From contig JAGVBL010000383.1 of assembly GCA_020059785.1 (NCBI GenBank), forward strand, positions 1 to 10,455: a stretch of 10,455 nt of DNA, given 5' to 3'. Below, one piece after another: positions 1 to 7,076 of this stretch (its first letter is position 1; each line of letters starts with the position of its first letter). Made by a program: the position numbers and the translations under genes. This DNA is from Ignavibacteriales bacterium (lineage in GTDB: Bacteria > Bacteroidota > Ignavibacteria > Ignavibacteriales > Melioribacteraceae). A model generated the notes under the pieces. That model was not told the DNA's origin. It saw only the letters and a program-made list of their open reading frames with translations, and searched no databases.

Positions 1-52
1 AGGAACCCCCATAATCAACCCCAAAATTACTTTATTAAAATTAAACCTAATT

Positions 53-83
53 CAAAACTATTATAAATTTTACTAAAGTCAAC
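53..83 (-). promoter_or_regulatory. Candidate Bacteroidetes-type promoter reading off the left edge
   Basis: On the minus strand GTTG (83-80) is followed after exactly 19 bases by TAGTTTTG (60-53). This matches the known Bacteroidetes pattern of a -33 TTG/TTTG and a -7 TAnnTTTG box. A TATAAT (65-60) overlaps the -7 box. About 40 bases downstream is an ATG (12-10) followed by three open codons up to the window edge (M-G-V-P), so a minus-strand gene may begin there. No strong Shine-Dalgarno sequence precedes that ATG, only a GGGG run. The site lies in AT-rich DNA where chance matches are common, and the gene itself is almost entirely outside the window. Confidence 0.35.
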
Positions 84-141
84 TGATATTTTTGGAAATC
101 ACTTAATTACAATTATCGTCCAATTGTGTGCCAGAGTTAGT

Positions 142-155
142 CCTAATTAATTAGG
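142..155. repeat. Perfect 14-bp palindrome in intergenic DNA
   Basis: CCTAATTAATTAGG reads the same on both strands. A second, outer pair, AGAGTT (133-138) and AACTCT (164-169), flanks it in inverted orientation, although the spacers between inner and outer arms are unequal (3 and 8 bases). It lies between the end of the AlbA_2 gene and the promoter-like site at 53-83. It could be an operator for a dimeric regulator or part of an RNA hairpin. The self-complementary core has no loop, which favours a protein-binding site over a terminator. Its function is unknown. Confidence 0.4.
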
Positions 156-206
156 TCTATTGCAACTCTTTATTTGATAAGCGGAATTCTTAGAACAAAA
201 AGAGGA

Positions 207-226
207 AATAATTACAGGTAATTATT
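207..226 (-). terminator. Weak hairpin after the minus-strand operon, possible terminator
   Basis: AATAATTAC and GTAATTATT form a perfect 9-base inverted repeat around a 2-base centre, beginning 4 bases after the TGA stop of the AlbA_2 gene (231-233). Read on the minus strand it is followed by a pyrimidine- and T-rich stretch (about 206-195, including TTTTT). Position and T-tract fit an intrinsic terminator. The stem has only one G-C pair, so it would be unusually weak; it may instead be an ordinary AT-rich inverted repeat. Confidence 0.35.
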
Positions 227-230
227 AAAA

Positions 231-887
231 TCAAACTATGGAAGTAAAATAATTCTCCCCGTTATCTTTAACATGAATAAGTAGTAAATTGGCTCTCACA
301 AGTTTAACTAACGTCCTGGATGCTCGACGGTCTGAGATATTAGCTATCTTACTAAGTTCTTTAACGGAAATCTTTTCATTTTTTTCGAGATACTCAAAAA
401 CAATTTTCTCATTATTGCCAACAGAATAATTTACAAGAGATTTATTTGATTGCCGTGTCTGGAGCAGTTTAATCATTTCCTTGCTGGCAAGTACACTCTT
501 ATCATTAACCCTTACATAAACCTGAGCAGAATTTAAATCGAGATAGGATTTATAATCCTGAATTCTATGCGGTTTAATATCCGATTCAGGAATATCAACA
601 GCCATCACTTCTTTATTTTCTATTTCGTAAGAATTGATATTGCAAATAACAGGTGGAACGCAAAATTTTTCTGCTGTTTCTTTAACCAGTTCGGTATCAC
701 TCTTTTCGCTCTCAATTCCGTAAATAGACTTATCGTCATCAACACCAATAAGTATTACACCCCCGCTTGTATTTGCAAATGCAATTATACTTTTAGCAAT
801 TTTTTCGTGGGTAGAGAATCTCTGTTTGTATTCAACATGCAATCCCTCCCCCATCTCAATTAATTCAAGGATTTTTTTGCGGTTCAT
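231..887 (-). CDS. AlbA_2 (Schlafen-type) domain protein with C-terminal winged helix, putative regulator
   Basis: A 218-aa soluble protein. Residues about 12-145 look like the AlbA_2 (divergent AAA-4, Schlafen-like) domain. Visible marks are the opening E-x-K (E19, K21), the glycine-rich core FANTSGGVILIGVDDD (37-52), and YVRVNDKSVLASKEMI (124-139), which fits the closing strand-helix. Residues about 156-215 look like a winged helix-turn-helix (KISVKELSKIANISDRRASRTL). The combination is common in proteins annotated as putative DNA-binding transcriptional regulators; the target cannot be read from sequence. It has no signal peptide or membrane segment. Many related proteins are longer, with an extra ATPase-like C-terminal part that is absent here. 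The ATG at 887-885 starts 26 bases after the stop of the TPR lipoprotein gene, so it is probably the last gene of that transcript. The Shine-Dalgarno sequence is weak. The domain assignment is fairly secure, the regulatory role is inference. Confidence 0.85.
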   Translation of the reverse strand: MNRKKILELIEMGEGLHVEYKQRFSTHEKIAKSIIAFANTSGGVILIGVDDDKSIYGIESEKSDTELVKETAEKFCVPPVICNINSYEIENKEVMAVDIPESDIKPHRIQDYKSYLDLNSAQVYVRVNDKSVLASKEMIKLLQTRQSNKSLVNYSVGNNEKIVFEYLEKNEKISVKELSKIANISDRRASRTLVKLVRANLLLIHVKDNGENYFTSIV

Positions 888-913
888 CGGGTAAAGAAAT
901 TATTAAGGAATAA

Positions 914-3385
914 TTAAAAGATCTTTTTCTTAAGCGAATCAGTTCTTTGCTTCAATGAATCAGTTTCGAATTTCTGCTCGGTTCGTTTCAGTAAAGTATC
1001 CGGTTTCGGTTTTAGTGAATCGCTTTCCGGTTTTAAGTCCGATTTACTTTTAAGTGAATCGGCTCTCAATTTTCTAATTGGAATGTCGTCTTTTTCAACC
1101 GGGGAAATGACTTCCTTCTGTTTAATTTTTGTCGAATCGTGCTCAAGGGGTTTTTGCTCCTCCAATTTCTTTTGATTTTCAGAATCCCGTTTCAATTGTT
1201 CTTCTCTTTCAATCCTGTCCTTCTCATTTTTATATTCGTTATACTTAGCAAAAACAGCTTTGCCTAATGGTGTAGCGGCATATTCTTTTGTAGATAGAAT
1301 TCCATAATAAAATGCGGAAGAATCATATTCTTTAAGCTCTTCATGAATCAATCCGATATAGTATATTGACTTAGGTGCATAAGAGGATTCAGGGTGATTC
1401 AAGTAAATTTCTCTGAATGCTTTAATAGCATCACGGAATTCTTTACTATAATATCTTTCTTCTGCGGCAATATACAGAGGTTCTGCCGGATCAGCCGTAG
1501 CTACAACTGTTTTTTTGACTTCCTCTTTAATAAGTCCGAGTTTCTTACCGGCTTCAGTATAAAGCCCTGACTTTGAATAATCCTCATAAATAATTTTGTA
1601 AAGACTATCCGCCTTCTGTTTTTCGTTAATAGTTTCGTAATAAGTACCAAGTGCAAACAGCGTCTGAGGTGTATTCGGTTTTTGGGGATATTCTTCCAGG
1701 ATAAGTTTGAAATAGTAATAAGCTGAATCCGGAACATCCATTTCGGAGAAAAAGTGGCTTCCAAGGTTATAATAATTTTGCGAGAGCAGAGTACCAAGTG
1801 AATCGATTGAGATTTGAGGGCGTGATGGTTTCTGTACCTTTCCAAGTGATATCAACATTGCAAGAGTAACTTCTTCTTTTCGTTTAGTTTGATTTTGTAA
1901 ATCCAGTTGCGGATTTTGCTGGGGTATCTGTCTCTGTTCAATATTTACTTGCTGTGTCTGCAAATTTGCCTGAAGCATTTCGGACTTTCTTCTGTTTTCT
2001 TCTGTAAACTCTTTAAATGCTATATCGTAATCGATGGAATCCCGTAAAAATTTCTCAGGTTGTTTTATATAAATAACCTGTGTATTAAGATCTGCAATAG
2101 TTTTCTTAAGACTGAAATACCGGTCAAAATTCCGGGCGCGATCATTCGCTTTTGTTTTAATATCACGCTCAACAAATGATGATGTAGCTTTACTATAATA
2201 TTTTAATGAGCTGTCGTAATCTCTGTAATGACGTTCATAAATTTCACCCAGTTTAAAACTTGCCATTCCAGAAGTAGGATTAAATTTATAAGTTGAATCG
2301 ACTTCTTTAAAAAGTTTAACAGCTTTTTCATACTGATTTTTATCGTAATAAACCTGTCCAAGTTCTACAAGTATACGATCCATTTGAGTATTAAACTTTC
2401 CTCTATCTCTCAAATCAACTAATTTTTCTTCGCTTTCATCTATTCTTCCCAATTGTTTAAGAAGCCGTGCATGTTCAATTCTGCTTTCAAATTCAATTTC
2501 GAAGGTTGGTGAGTATTTCAATACGGAAGCAAACGCATTTAATGCTTCTTCCTCATTTCCAATCTTAAGATTAATTTTACCAAGCTGAAAAGATAACAGT
2601 GCACTAATTTCATCGTCATCAATTTTACCAAGGAGCCAGTTGCATTCATCAATAGCTTTGCGGTTTTCTTCTCTGTAAAGATAAAATCCGATTAATGTAA
2701 TAGAAGCATCTATCAATAATTTTTCTTTTTTGGCTGCAATTGCATCATTCTTCACTTCATCAATTAAAGCAAGTCCTTCATCGAAACTCCTGAGCTGTAA
2801 ATATGTTTTTGCCAGCCATAGTTTATTTTCCAAATGATAAGAAGATTCCTGAATTGAGGCTAACTCTAAGAATTTTCTCTGTGCGCTTGCATATTCCTGT
2901 TGATAATAAAAAGATTTGCCGGTTATAAAAAGTGCATCATCAACATAAGAAGATTCTTTGTGGAACTGAAGAATTCTCGAACATTTCTCTATAACTCTTG
3001 TGAGTTCCTGTTTTATTTGAACCATTGACATAGCCGGAACAGAGCTTCGCTGTGATGGAAATTGCTGAGTGGTTTGCGTCTGCTGTACATTCTGGAACTG
3101 CTGCTGTTGCTGGAATTGTGGCTGCTGAAATTGTTGCTGCTGCTGCTGATATTGCTGTTGTTGATAAGGTTGTGATTGGGTTTGTCCTGTTTGTGTAGAA
3201 CTTTCTCTAAACTCAAACGGATCTTTTTTCTGACTTAGAATTTCTTCTTCAAGCCGGTCAAATAATGTTTTAGCATTATAATAAGTATTGAAATAGGTTG
3301 TGAAATCCCGCCATAGACCGCAGCTGTTAAAAAGGAATAAAAAAGCCAGGGCAACCGGGACAAAAAATTTTTTTGTGGAAGGCAT
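914..3385 (-). CDS. Large TPR-repeat lipoprotein, possibly PorW/SprE-like
   Basis: An 823-aa cell-envelope protein. The first 22 residues form a lipoprotein signal: basic K5-K6, a hydrophobic core (7-19), then FNSC with C22 as the likely lipidated cysteine. The mature start reads CGLWRDFTTYFNTYYNAKTLF, then a glutamine-rich stretch (64-112, 29 of 49 residues Gln). TPR-like helical pairs cover about 125-405 and 533-715 (for example VYYDKNQYEKAVKLFKEV and ALGTYYETINEKQKADSLY). A second Gln-rich linker lies at 472-498, and a charged tail with repeated DSLK units at 775-819. The layout and the NTYYNA motif recall PorW/SprE, the lipoprotein of the type IX secretion machinery, and also BamD/YbgF-like envelope TPR proteins; I cannot decide without a profile search. 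The ATG at 3385 is chosen because it gives an immediate complete signal peptide; no clear Shine-Dalgarno is seen. It follows glnB by 64 bases. TPR lipoprotein is secure, the T9SS role is inferred. Confidence 0.85.
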   Translation of the reverse strand: MPSTKKFFVPVALAFLFLFNSCGLWRDFTTYFNTYYNAKTLFDRLEEEILSQKKDPFEFRESSTQTGQTQSQPYQQQQYQQQQQQFQQPQFQQQQQFQNVQQTQTTQQFPSQRSSVPAMSMVQIKQELTRVIEKCSRILQFHKESSYVDDALFITGKSFYYQQEYASAQRKFLELASIQESSYHLENKLWLAKTYLQLRSFDEGLALIDEVKNDAIAAKKEKLLIDASITLIGFYLYREENRKAIDECNWLLGKIDDDEISALLSFQLGKINLKIGNEEEALNAFASVLKYSPTFEIEFESRIEHARLLKQLGRIDESEEKLVDLRDRGKFNTQMDRILVELGQVYYDKNQYEKAVKLFKEVDSTYKFNPTSGMASFKLGEIYERHYRDYDSSLKYYSKATSSFVERDIKTKANDRARNFDRYFSLKKTIADLNTQVIYIKQPEKFLRDSIDYDIAFKEFTEENRRKSEMLQANLQTQQVNIEQRQIPQQNPQLDLQNQTKRKEEVTLAMLISLGKVQKPSRPQISIDSLGTLLSQNYYNLGSHFFSEMDVPDSAYYYFKLILEEYPQKPNTPQTLFALGTYYETINEKQKADSLYKIIYEDYSKSGLYTEAGKKLGLIKEEVKKTVVATADPAEPLYIAAEERYYSKEFRDAIKAFREIYLNHPESSYAPKSIYYIGLIHEELKEYDSSAFYYGILSTKEYAATPLGKAVFAKYNEYKNEKDRIEREEQLKRDSENQKKLEEQKPLEHDSTKIKQKEVISPVEKDDIPIRKLRADSLKSKSDLKPESDSLKPKPDTLLKRTEQKFETDSLKQRTDSLKKKIF
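929..1060 (-). repeat. Degenerate DSLK repeats at the C-terminus of the TPR lipoprotein
   Basis: Between residues 776 and 819 the motif DSLK occurs four times (ADSLK, SDSLK, TDSLK, TDSLK), with related SDLK and DTLLK units between. On the plus strand this appears as recurring short TTTAAG-GAATC-type segments. The protein segment is lysine- and aspartate-rich, without hydrophobic clusters, and is likely unstructured. It may have grown by small tandem duplications. Confidence 0.6.
3050..3193 (-). repeat. CAA/CAG triplet-rich tract encoding poly-glutamine
   Basis: This tract encodes residues 64/65-112 of the TPR lipoprotein. It is built of CAA and CAG codons mixed with a few Tyr, Phe, Pro and Thr codons, with runs of 4, 6 and 5 glutamines. 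It lies between the lipid anchor and the first TPR, where a flexible tether would be expected. Because the unit is 3 bases, length change would alter linker length without breaking the frame. Confidence 0.75.
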
Positions 3386-3449
3386 GTTATTCTTATTATT
3401 TGTTAGTAATGATCGTAAAAAAGAACTATACGCTCACCTATTATTATGA

Positions 3450-3788
3450 TTATAATGCTTCGGGACCGGATTCATCGGTTCTTATTCTGATAACATCAGA
3501 AACATCCGAGATAAAAATTTTTCCATCTCCAACCTGTCCGGTTTTAGCTGTTAAAAGAATTGCGTCAATAACCTTTTCCGAAATGGAGTCATCAACTACA
3601 ACTTCTATTTTAATTTTAGGAACAAATTCTATCTGATATTCACTACCGCGATAAGTTTCCTTATGACCTTTTTGTCTACCATATCCACGAACTTCGGTTA
3701 TTGTCATACCCCTTATACCGGCTTCGAGAAGAGCTTCTTTAACTTCGTCCAATTTGAACGGTCGTATAATAGCTTCAATCTTTTTCAT
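3450..3788 (-). CDS. glnB: Nitrogen regulatory protein P-II (GlnB type)
   Basis: A 112-aa P-II signal protein of normal length. In this family a trimer senses 2-oxoglutarate and ATP/ADP and controls glutamine synthetase adenylylation, transcription or ammonium transport. All key parts are visible. The T-loop (about 37-55) contains YRGSEY with Tyr51, the uridylylation site in proteobacterial homologues. K58 and the signature TGQVGDGKIF (83-92, with K90) are present, as are R101 and R103 for nucleotide phosphate binding. The N-terminus MKKIEAIIRPFKLDEV is nearly that of E. coli GlnB. The ATG at 3788 has GAGGA (3797-3793) 4 bases upstream. It starts only 13 bases after the secA stop, suggesting co-transcription. 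No amtB gene is adjacent, which favours a glnB over a glnK label, although the distinction is soft (residue 54 is Glu, neither the Asp of GlnB nor the Asn of GlnK). A GlnE-type enzyme is encoded just across secA. Whether Tyr51 is modified here depends on a GlnD not seen in the window. Confidence 0.96.
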   Translation of the reverse strand: MKKIEAIIRPFKLDEVKEALLEAGIRGMTITEVRGYGRQKGHKETYRGSEYQIEFVPKIKIEVVVDDSISEKVIDAILLTAKTGQVGDGKIFISDVSDVIRIRTDESGPEAL

Positions 3789-3792
3789 TCAA

Positions 3793-3797
3793 TCCTC
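3793..3797 (-). promoter_or_regulatory. Shine-Dalgarno of glnB
   Basis: GAGGA on the minus strand, 4 bases before the ATG at 3788-3786. It lies inside the 13-base gap after secA, so ribosomes finishing secA would be close to this site. Confidence 0.6.
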
Positions 3798-3801
3798 GGT
3801 G

Positions 3802-6800
3802 TTAAGAAATATTACCGTGGCAATTTTTGTATTTTTTTCCACTACCGCAAGGGCAGGGATCATTTCTACCAACTTTTTGTTCTACTTTAATTGGTTGTTG
3901 TTTACCGCGATGCGCACCTTCTCCTTCAAGAGATTGAGGTTTAAGACCAAGATTATCGGTTGTGTCTTTAATAGTTCTCAATCTTTGAGCCGGTGCAGGT
4001 TTTCTTCCCTGAATTTCTGCGGGTGCTTGCGGCCAGAATTTAAAGCAGAACGATACTACTTCATTACGGATATGTTCAAGTAATTGTAAGAAAAGATTAT
4101 AAGCTTCACCTTTATATTCCAAAAGAGGATCTTTCTGACCATAAGCTCTCAATCCTATACCTTCCTTCAGATCATCCATTTCTCTTAAATGTTCTTTCCA
4201 TTTCTCATCAATAACAGATAGAACTGCAAATCTTTCTAAACGCGACATCAATTCATTACCAATCATCTCTTCTTTTTTATTATAGAAATCTCTCGATGCT
4301 TCGAGTAATTTTTCTTTTATACCATCTTTACCTAATTTTTCGAATGCTTCCGGTTCAACTCTAAAATCAACAAGCAAGTATTGAAGAATTTCATCATGTA
4401 TCTTTTCAATATTAGCATCATCATAATATTTATCTAGAACACTATCTATAAACTCTTCCAGGTATTCGAATATTTCACCTTTTAATCGTTCGCCTTCAAG
4501 TGCTTGCCTTCTTCTTGAATAAATAACCTCGCGTTGCTGATTCATAACATTATCAAATTCAAGAAGTCTTTTACGGATAGCGAAGTTATTCTCTTCAACT
4601 TTCTTTTGAGCACGTTCAACCGATTTACTAATGAGCGGATGCTGGATTGCTTCGCCTTCTTCCATACCGAGCCGGCCCATAACATTTGTAATTCTATCTC
4701 CGCTGAAAAGTCTCATTAAATCATCTTCAAGCGAAATAAAAAATTTAGATGAACCCGGATCGCCCTGTCTTCCGGCTCTACCTCTTAACTGCCGATCGAT
4801 TCTTCTGGCTTCATGACGTTCGGTACCCAGTATGTAAAGTCCGCCAACTTCCCTTACGCCAGCACCTAATTTAATATCTGTACCACGACCGGCCATATTT
4901 GTAGCAATTGTAACCGCTCCGGGTTGACCTGCAAACGCAACAATCTCTGCTTCCCTTTGATGTTGTTTTGCATTTAACACATTATGGGTAACACCTTGCC
5001 GTTTCAACATTCTGCTTATAGTTTCCGAAACTTCGACGCTTGTAGTTCCAACAAGAACCGGGCGTCTTTCCTCTTTCAAGCTTTTTATCTTTTCGATAAT
5101 TGCGTTATACTTTTCTCTCTTTGTTCTGTAAATAGCATCATCTTCATCCAGACGAACTATCGGTTTATTTGTAGGTATAACTGCTACTTCTAATTTGTAG
5201 ATCTCGAAAAATTCGGATTCTTCTGTTTCTGCAGTACCCGTCATACCGGCAAGTTTCTTATACATACGGAAATAATTTTGAAGTGTAATAGTAGCGAGGG
5301 TTTGAGTATCACGTTCAACTTTAACATTTTCTTTAGCTTCAATTGCCTGATGCAGACCATCCGAATATCTTCTGCCCGGTAATATTCTACCTGTAAATTC
5401 ATCAACAATTGCAATCTTACCGTCTTCAGTTATAACATATTCAACATCTTTTTCAAACAAGCTGTAAGCTTTTAAAAGTTGATTGAGAGTATGAATTACA
5501 TCGGATCTTTCTGTATAAATATGATAAAGCTCGTCTTTCTTTCTAAGTTTTTCTTCTACGGCTAATGTGGAATCGTTTTCTATCTTGCTTATTTCAGTAC
5601 CAAGATCGGGTAGAACAAAAAATTCCTTTCCTTCACGTGAACCCGATGCTAATTCTTCCCTTCCTTTTTCAGTAAGGTCAATCTGATTATTTCTTTCTTC
5701 AATTGCAAAGTAAAGTTCTTCATCAATCTCGGGCATCCGTTTAGCATTTTCTCTTAAGAATTCCAGTTCGGTCTGCTGCATTAATTTTTTGTAATCCGGT
5801 TCAGCAAACAATTTAAGTAAAGCTTTATTCTTGGGAAATCCACGATGTGCTCTTAATAAATGTATACCGGCTTTTTCTCTATTCTTGGAATCATTTGTTT
5901 TAAGAAGTTCTTCTGCTTCTTTAACAATTGTTGCAACAAGGTTAGCTTGTTTTCTGAAAAGTCTTTCAACACGCGGTTTCATATCGTCAAATTTATGTTC
6001 GGTCTTTTCAACAGGTCCCGAAATAATAAGCGGAGTTCTTGCTTCGTCGATTAGCACTGAATCAACTTCATCCACAATTGCAAAATTATGACCACGCTGA
6101 ACACAATTTTCTTTATCAACAGCCATGTTATCGCGGAGATAATCGAAGCCGAATTCGTTATTAGTTCCGTAAGTAATATCATAACCGTAAATATCTCTTC
6201 TCTGCTGGCTGTCCATAGTATTTAATATACAACCGATAGTCAATCCATGGAACTTAAAAACTTCGCCCATCCATTCACTATCTCGTTTTGCAAGGTAATC
6301 ATTAACTGTAACGATGTGAACGCCTCTTCCGGTTAAAGCATTAAGATAAATTGGTAGTGTAGCAACAAGAGTTTTACCTTCGCCGGTTGCCATTTCGGCT
6401 ATTTTACCCTGGTGGAGAATCACACCACCAATCAACTGAACATCATACGGAACCATATCCCATGTTATTTTTGTACCGGCAACCTCCCAGGATTTTCCAA
6501 CAAGACGGCGGCAGGTATCTTTAACTACTGCAAACGCTTCCGGAAGCAATTCATCAAGAATCTGTTCGTATTTTTCGTCTAATTCATTGTTAATCTGTTC
6601 TATTTCATCATATAATGTATGTTTTTCTTCCGAGGATTGAACCAGTTGAAGTTTGGTTTTATGTTCATCAAGCTGATTTCTTAAATCTTCCGTTTCGGAG
6701 AAAATTTTATTTTTAAATTCAGCGGTTTTTGCCCTTAATTGATCATCGGTAAGGTTTTTAAGCTCTTCAAAATGACCATTTATTTCTTCAACAACAGGCC

Positions 6801-6864
6801 ATAGATCCTTTGTTACACGTGCATTTTTATCGCCAAAGATTTTCTTTAGCAGTGAATCAAACAT
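3802..6864 (-). CDS. secA: Protein translocase motor subunit SecA
   Basis: SecA is the ATPase that drives unfolded preproteins through SecYEG. From the ATG at 6864 it has 1020 residues, starting MFDSLLKKIFGD like most SecA proteins. Visible parts, numbered from that ATG: Walker A MATGEGKT (158-165); DEVD Walker B (265-268) within a stretch ending LIDEARTPLIISGP; the preprotein cross-linking region (about 220-370 plus an insertion); LAGMTGTAETEESEF (538-552); NBD2 motifs NMAGRGTDI (656-664) and QLRGRAGRQGD (692-702); the helical scaffold with FDNVMNQQREVIYSRR; and a C-terminal zinc-binding tail, VGRNDPCPCGSGKKYKNCHG, with ligands C1004, C1006, C1015 and H1016. It is longer than the 901-aa E. 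coli protein, partly from a charged coiled-coil-like insert near residues 50-105, as is usual in Bacteroidota relatives. An in-frame GTG at 6876 would add four residues, but GGAG (6874-6871) sits 6 bases before the ATG, so the ATG is preferred. It is first of four same-strand genes. An essential housekeeping gene; identity is certain. Confidence 0.98.
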   Translation of the reverse strand: MFDSLLKKIFGDKNARVTKDLWPVVEEINGHFEELKNLTDDQLRAKTAEFKNKIFSETEDLRNQLDEHKTKLQLVQSSEEKHTLYDEIEQINNELDEKYEQILDELLPEAFAVVKDTCRRLVGKSWEVAGTKITWDMVPYDVQLIGGVILHQGKIAEMATGEGKTLVATLPIYLNALTGRGVHIVTVNDYLAKRDSEWMGEVFKFHGLTIGCILNTMDSQQRRDIYGYDITYGTNNEFGFDYLRDNMAVDKENCVQRGHNFAIVDEVDSVLIDEARTPLIISGPVEKTEHKFDDMKPRVERLFRKQANLVATIVKEAEELLKTNDSKNREKAGIHLLRAHRGFPKNKALLKLFAEPDYKKLMQQTELEFLRENAKRMPEIDEELYFAIEERNNQIDLTEKGREELASGSREGKEFFVLPDLGTEISKIENDSTLAVEEKLRKKDELYHIYTERSDVIHTLNQLLKAYSLFEKDVEYVITEDGKIAIVDEFTGRILPGRRYSDGLHQAIEAKENVKVERDTQTLATITLQNYFRMYKKLAGMTGTAETEESEFFEIYKLEVAVIPTNKPIVRLDEDDAIYRTKREKYNAIIEKIKSLKEERRPVLVGTTSVEVSETISRMLKRQGVTHNVLNAKQHQREAEIVAFAGQPGAVTIATNMAGRGTDIKLGAGVREVGGLYILGTERHEARRIDRQLRGRAGRQGDPGSSKFFISLEDDLMRLFSGDRITNVMGRLGMEEGEAIQHPLISKSVERAQKKVEENNFAIRKRLLEFDNVMNQQREVIYSRRRQALEGERLKGEIFEYLEEFIDSVLDKYYDDANIEKIHDEILQYLLVDFRVEPEAFEKLGKDGIKEKLLEASRDFYNKKEEMIGNELMSRLERFAVLSVIDEKWKEHLREMDDLKEGIGLRAYGQKDPLLEYKGEAYNLFLQLLEHIRNEVVSFCFKFWPQAPAEIQGRKPAPAQRLRTIKDTTDNLGLKPQSLEGEGAHRGKQQPIKVEQKVGRNDPCPCGSGKKYKNCHGNIS

Positions 6865-6870
6865 TAATGA

Positions 6871-6874
6871 CTCC
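6871..6874 (-). promoter_or_regulatory. Shine-Dalgarno that sets the secA start at 6864
   Basis: GGAG on the minus strand with a 6-base spacer to ATG 6864-6862. The alternative GTG start (6876-6874) overlaps this motif and has no purine-rich sequence of its own at the right distance, so the motif decides in favour of the ATG. Confidence 0.65.
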
Positions 6875-6957
6875 ACATTTTCGGGCTACCAAGTTAAATA
6901 AAGAGGTTTTGAAATGCAATGAAACTGATAATCCGCTCGAAATCCTATATTTGCCGA

Positions 6958-6988
6958 ATTATAAAACTCCATTTCAGCTTTGTTTCAA
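6958..6988 (-). promoter_or_regulatory. Candidate sigma-70-like promoter for secA and the minus-strand operon
   Basis: On the minus strand a perfect TATAAT (6963-6958) follows TTGAAA (6988-6983) with a 19-base spacer; with a shifted -35 reading of GAAACA (6986-6981) the spacer is 17. Transcription would begin near 6950, giving a leader of about 85 bases to the secA ATG. The spacer is long and the region is AT-rich, so the site is plausible rather than established. Confidence 0.4.
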
Positions 6989-7076
6989 TTACTTATTCAC
7001 TTTTTGAATTGTGTAGAATATGTGCGATTTATTTCCGTATCACCTATTTTAGTCTGCAACAGTTTACGATTAATTT

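Larger units (their letters stand above)
6865..7076. promoter_or_regulatory. Divergent intergenic region between secA and the GlnE gene
   Basis: This 212-base non-coding stretch must carry the promoters of both transcription units. Besides the minus-strand candidate at 6958-6988, the plus strand has TATATTTG (6946-6953), which fits the Bacteroidetes TAnnTTTG -7 box but lacks a good TTG 19-21 bases upstream. It also has TAGAAT (7014-7019), a possible -10 with only a poor -35. I see no riboswitch-like fold and no strong inverted repeat. Confidence 0.5.

Noticed and set aside
567..863. Open plus-strand frame of 98 codons opposite the AlbA_2 gene
   Set aside because: It is antisense to a gene with clear domain motifs, and its Phe/Asn/Cys-rich product matches nothing recognisable.
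1501..1845. A 114-codon minus-strand frame inside the TPR lipoprotein gene
   Set aside because: It is an alternative frame of the same strand within a continuous, well-structured TPR sequence; there is no sign of a frameshift.
3050..3193. Repetitive tract considered as a CRISPR-like or VNTR array
   Set aside because: There are no uniform repeats with unique spacers; it is a codon-level glutamine run in frame with the lipoprotein.
3013..3216. Ser/Asn-rich 67-codon frame over the glutamine tract
   Set aside because: CAA/CAG repeats read in a shifted frame give AAC/AGC codons, which explains the Asn/Ser composition.
3386..3449. Gap between glnB and the TPR gene considered as terminator plus promoter
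   Set aside because: I found no stem-loop and no paired promoter boxes; read-through from glnB is the simpler reading.
3373..4083. Several open plus-strand frames across glnB and the end of secA
   Set aside because: All lie opposite strongly conserved P-II and SecA coding sequence and show no protein features of their own.
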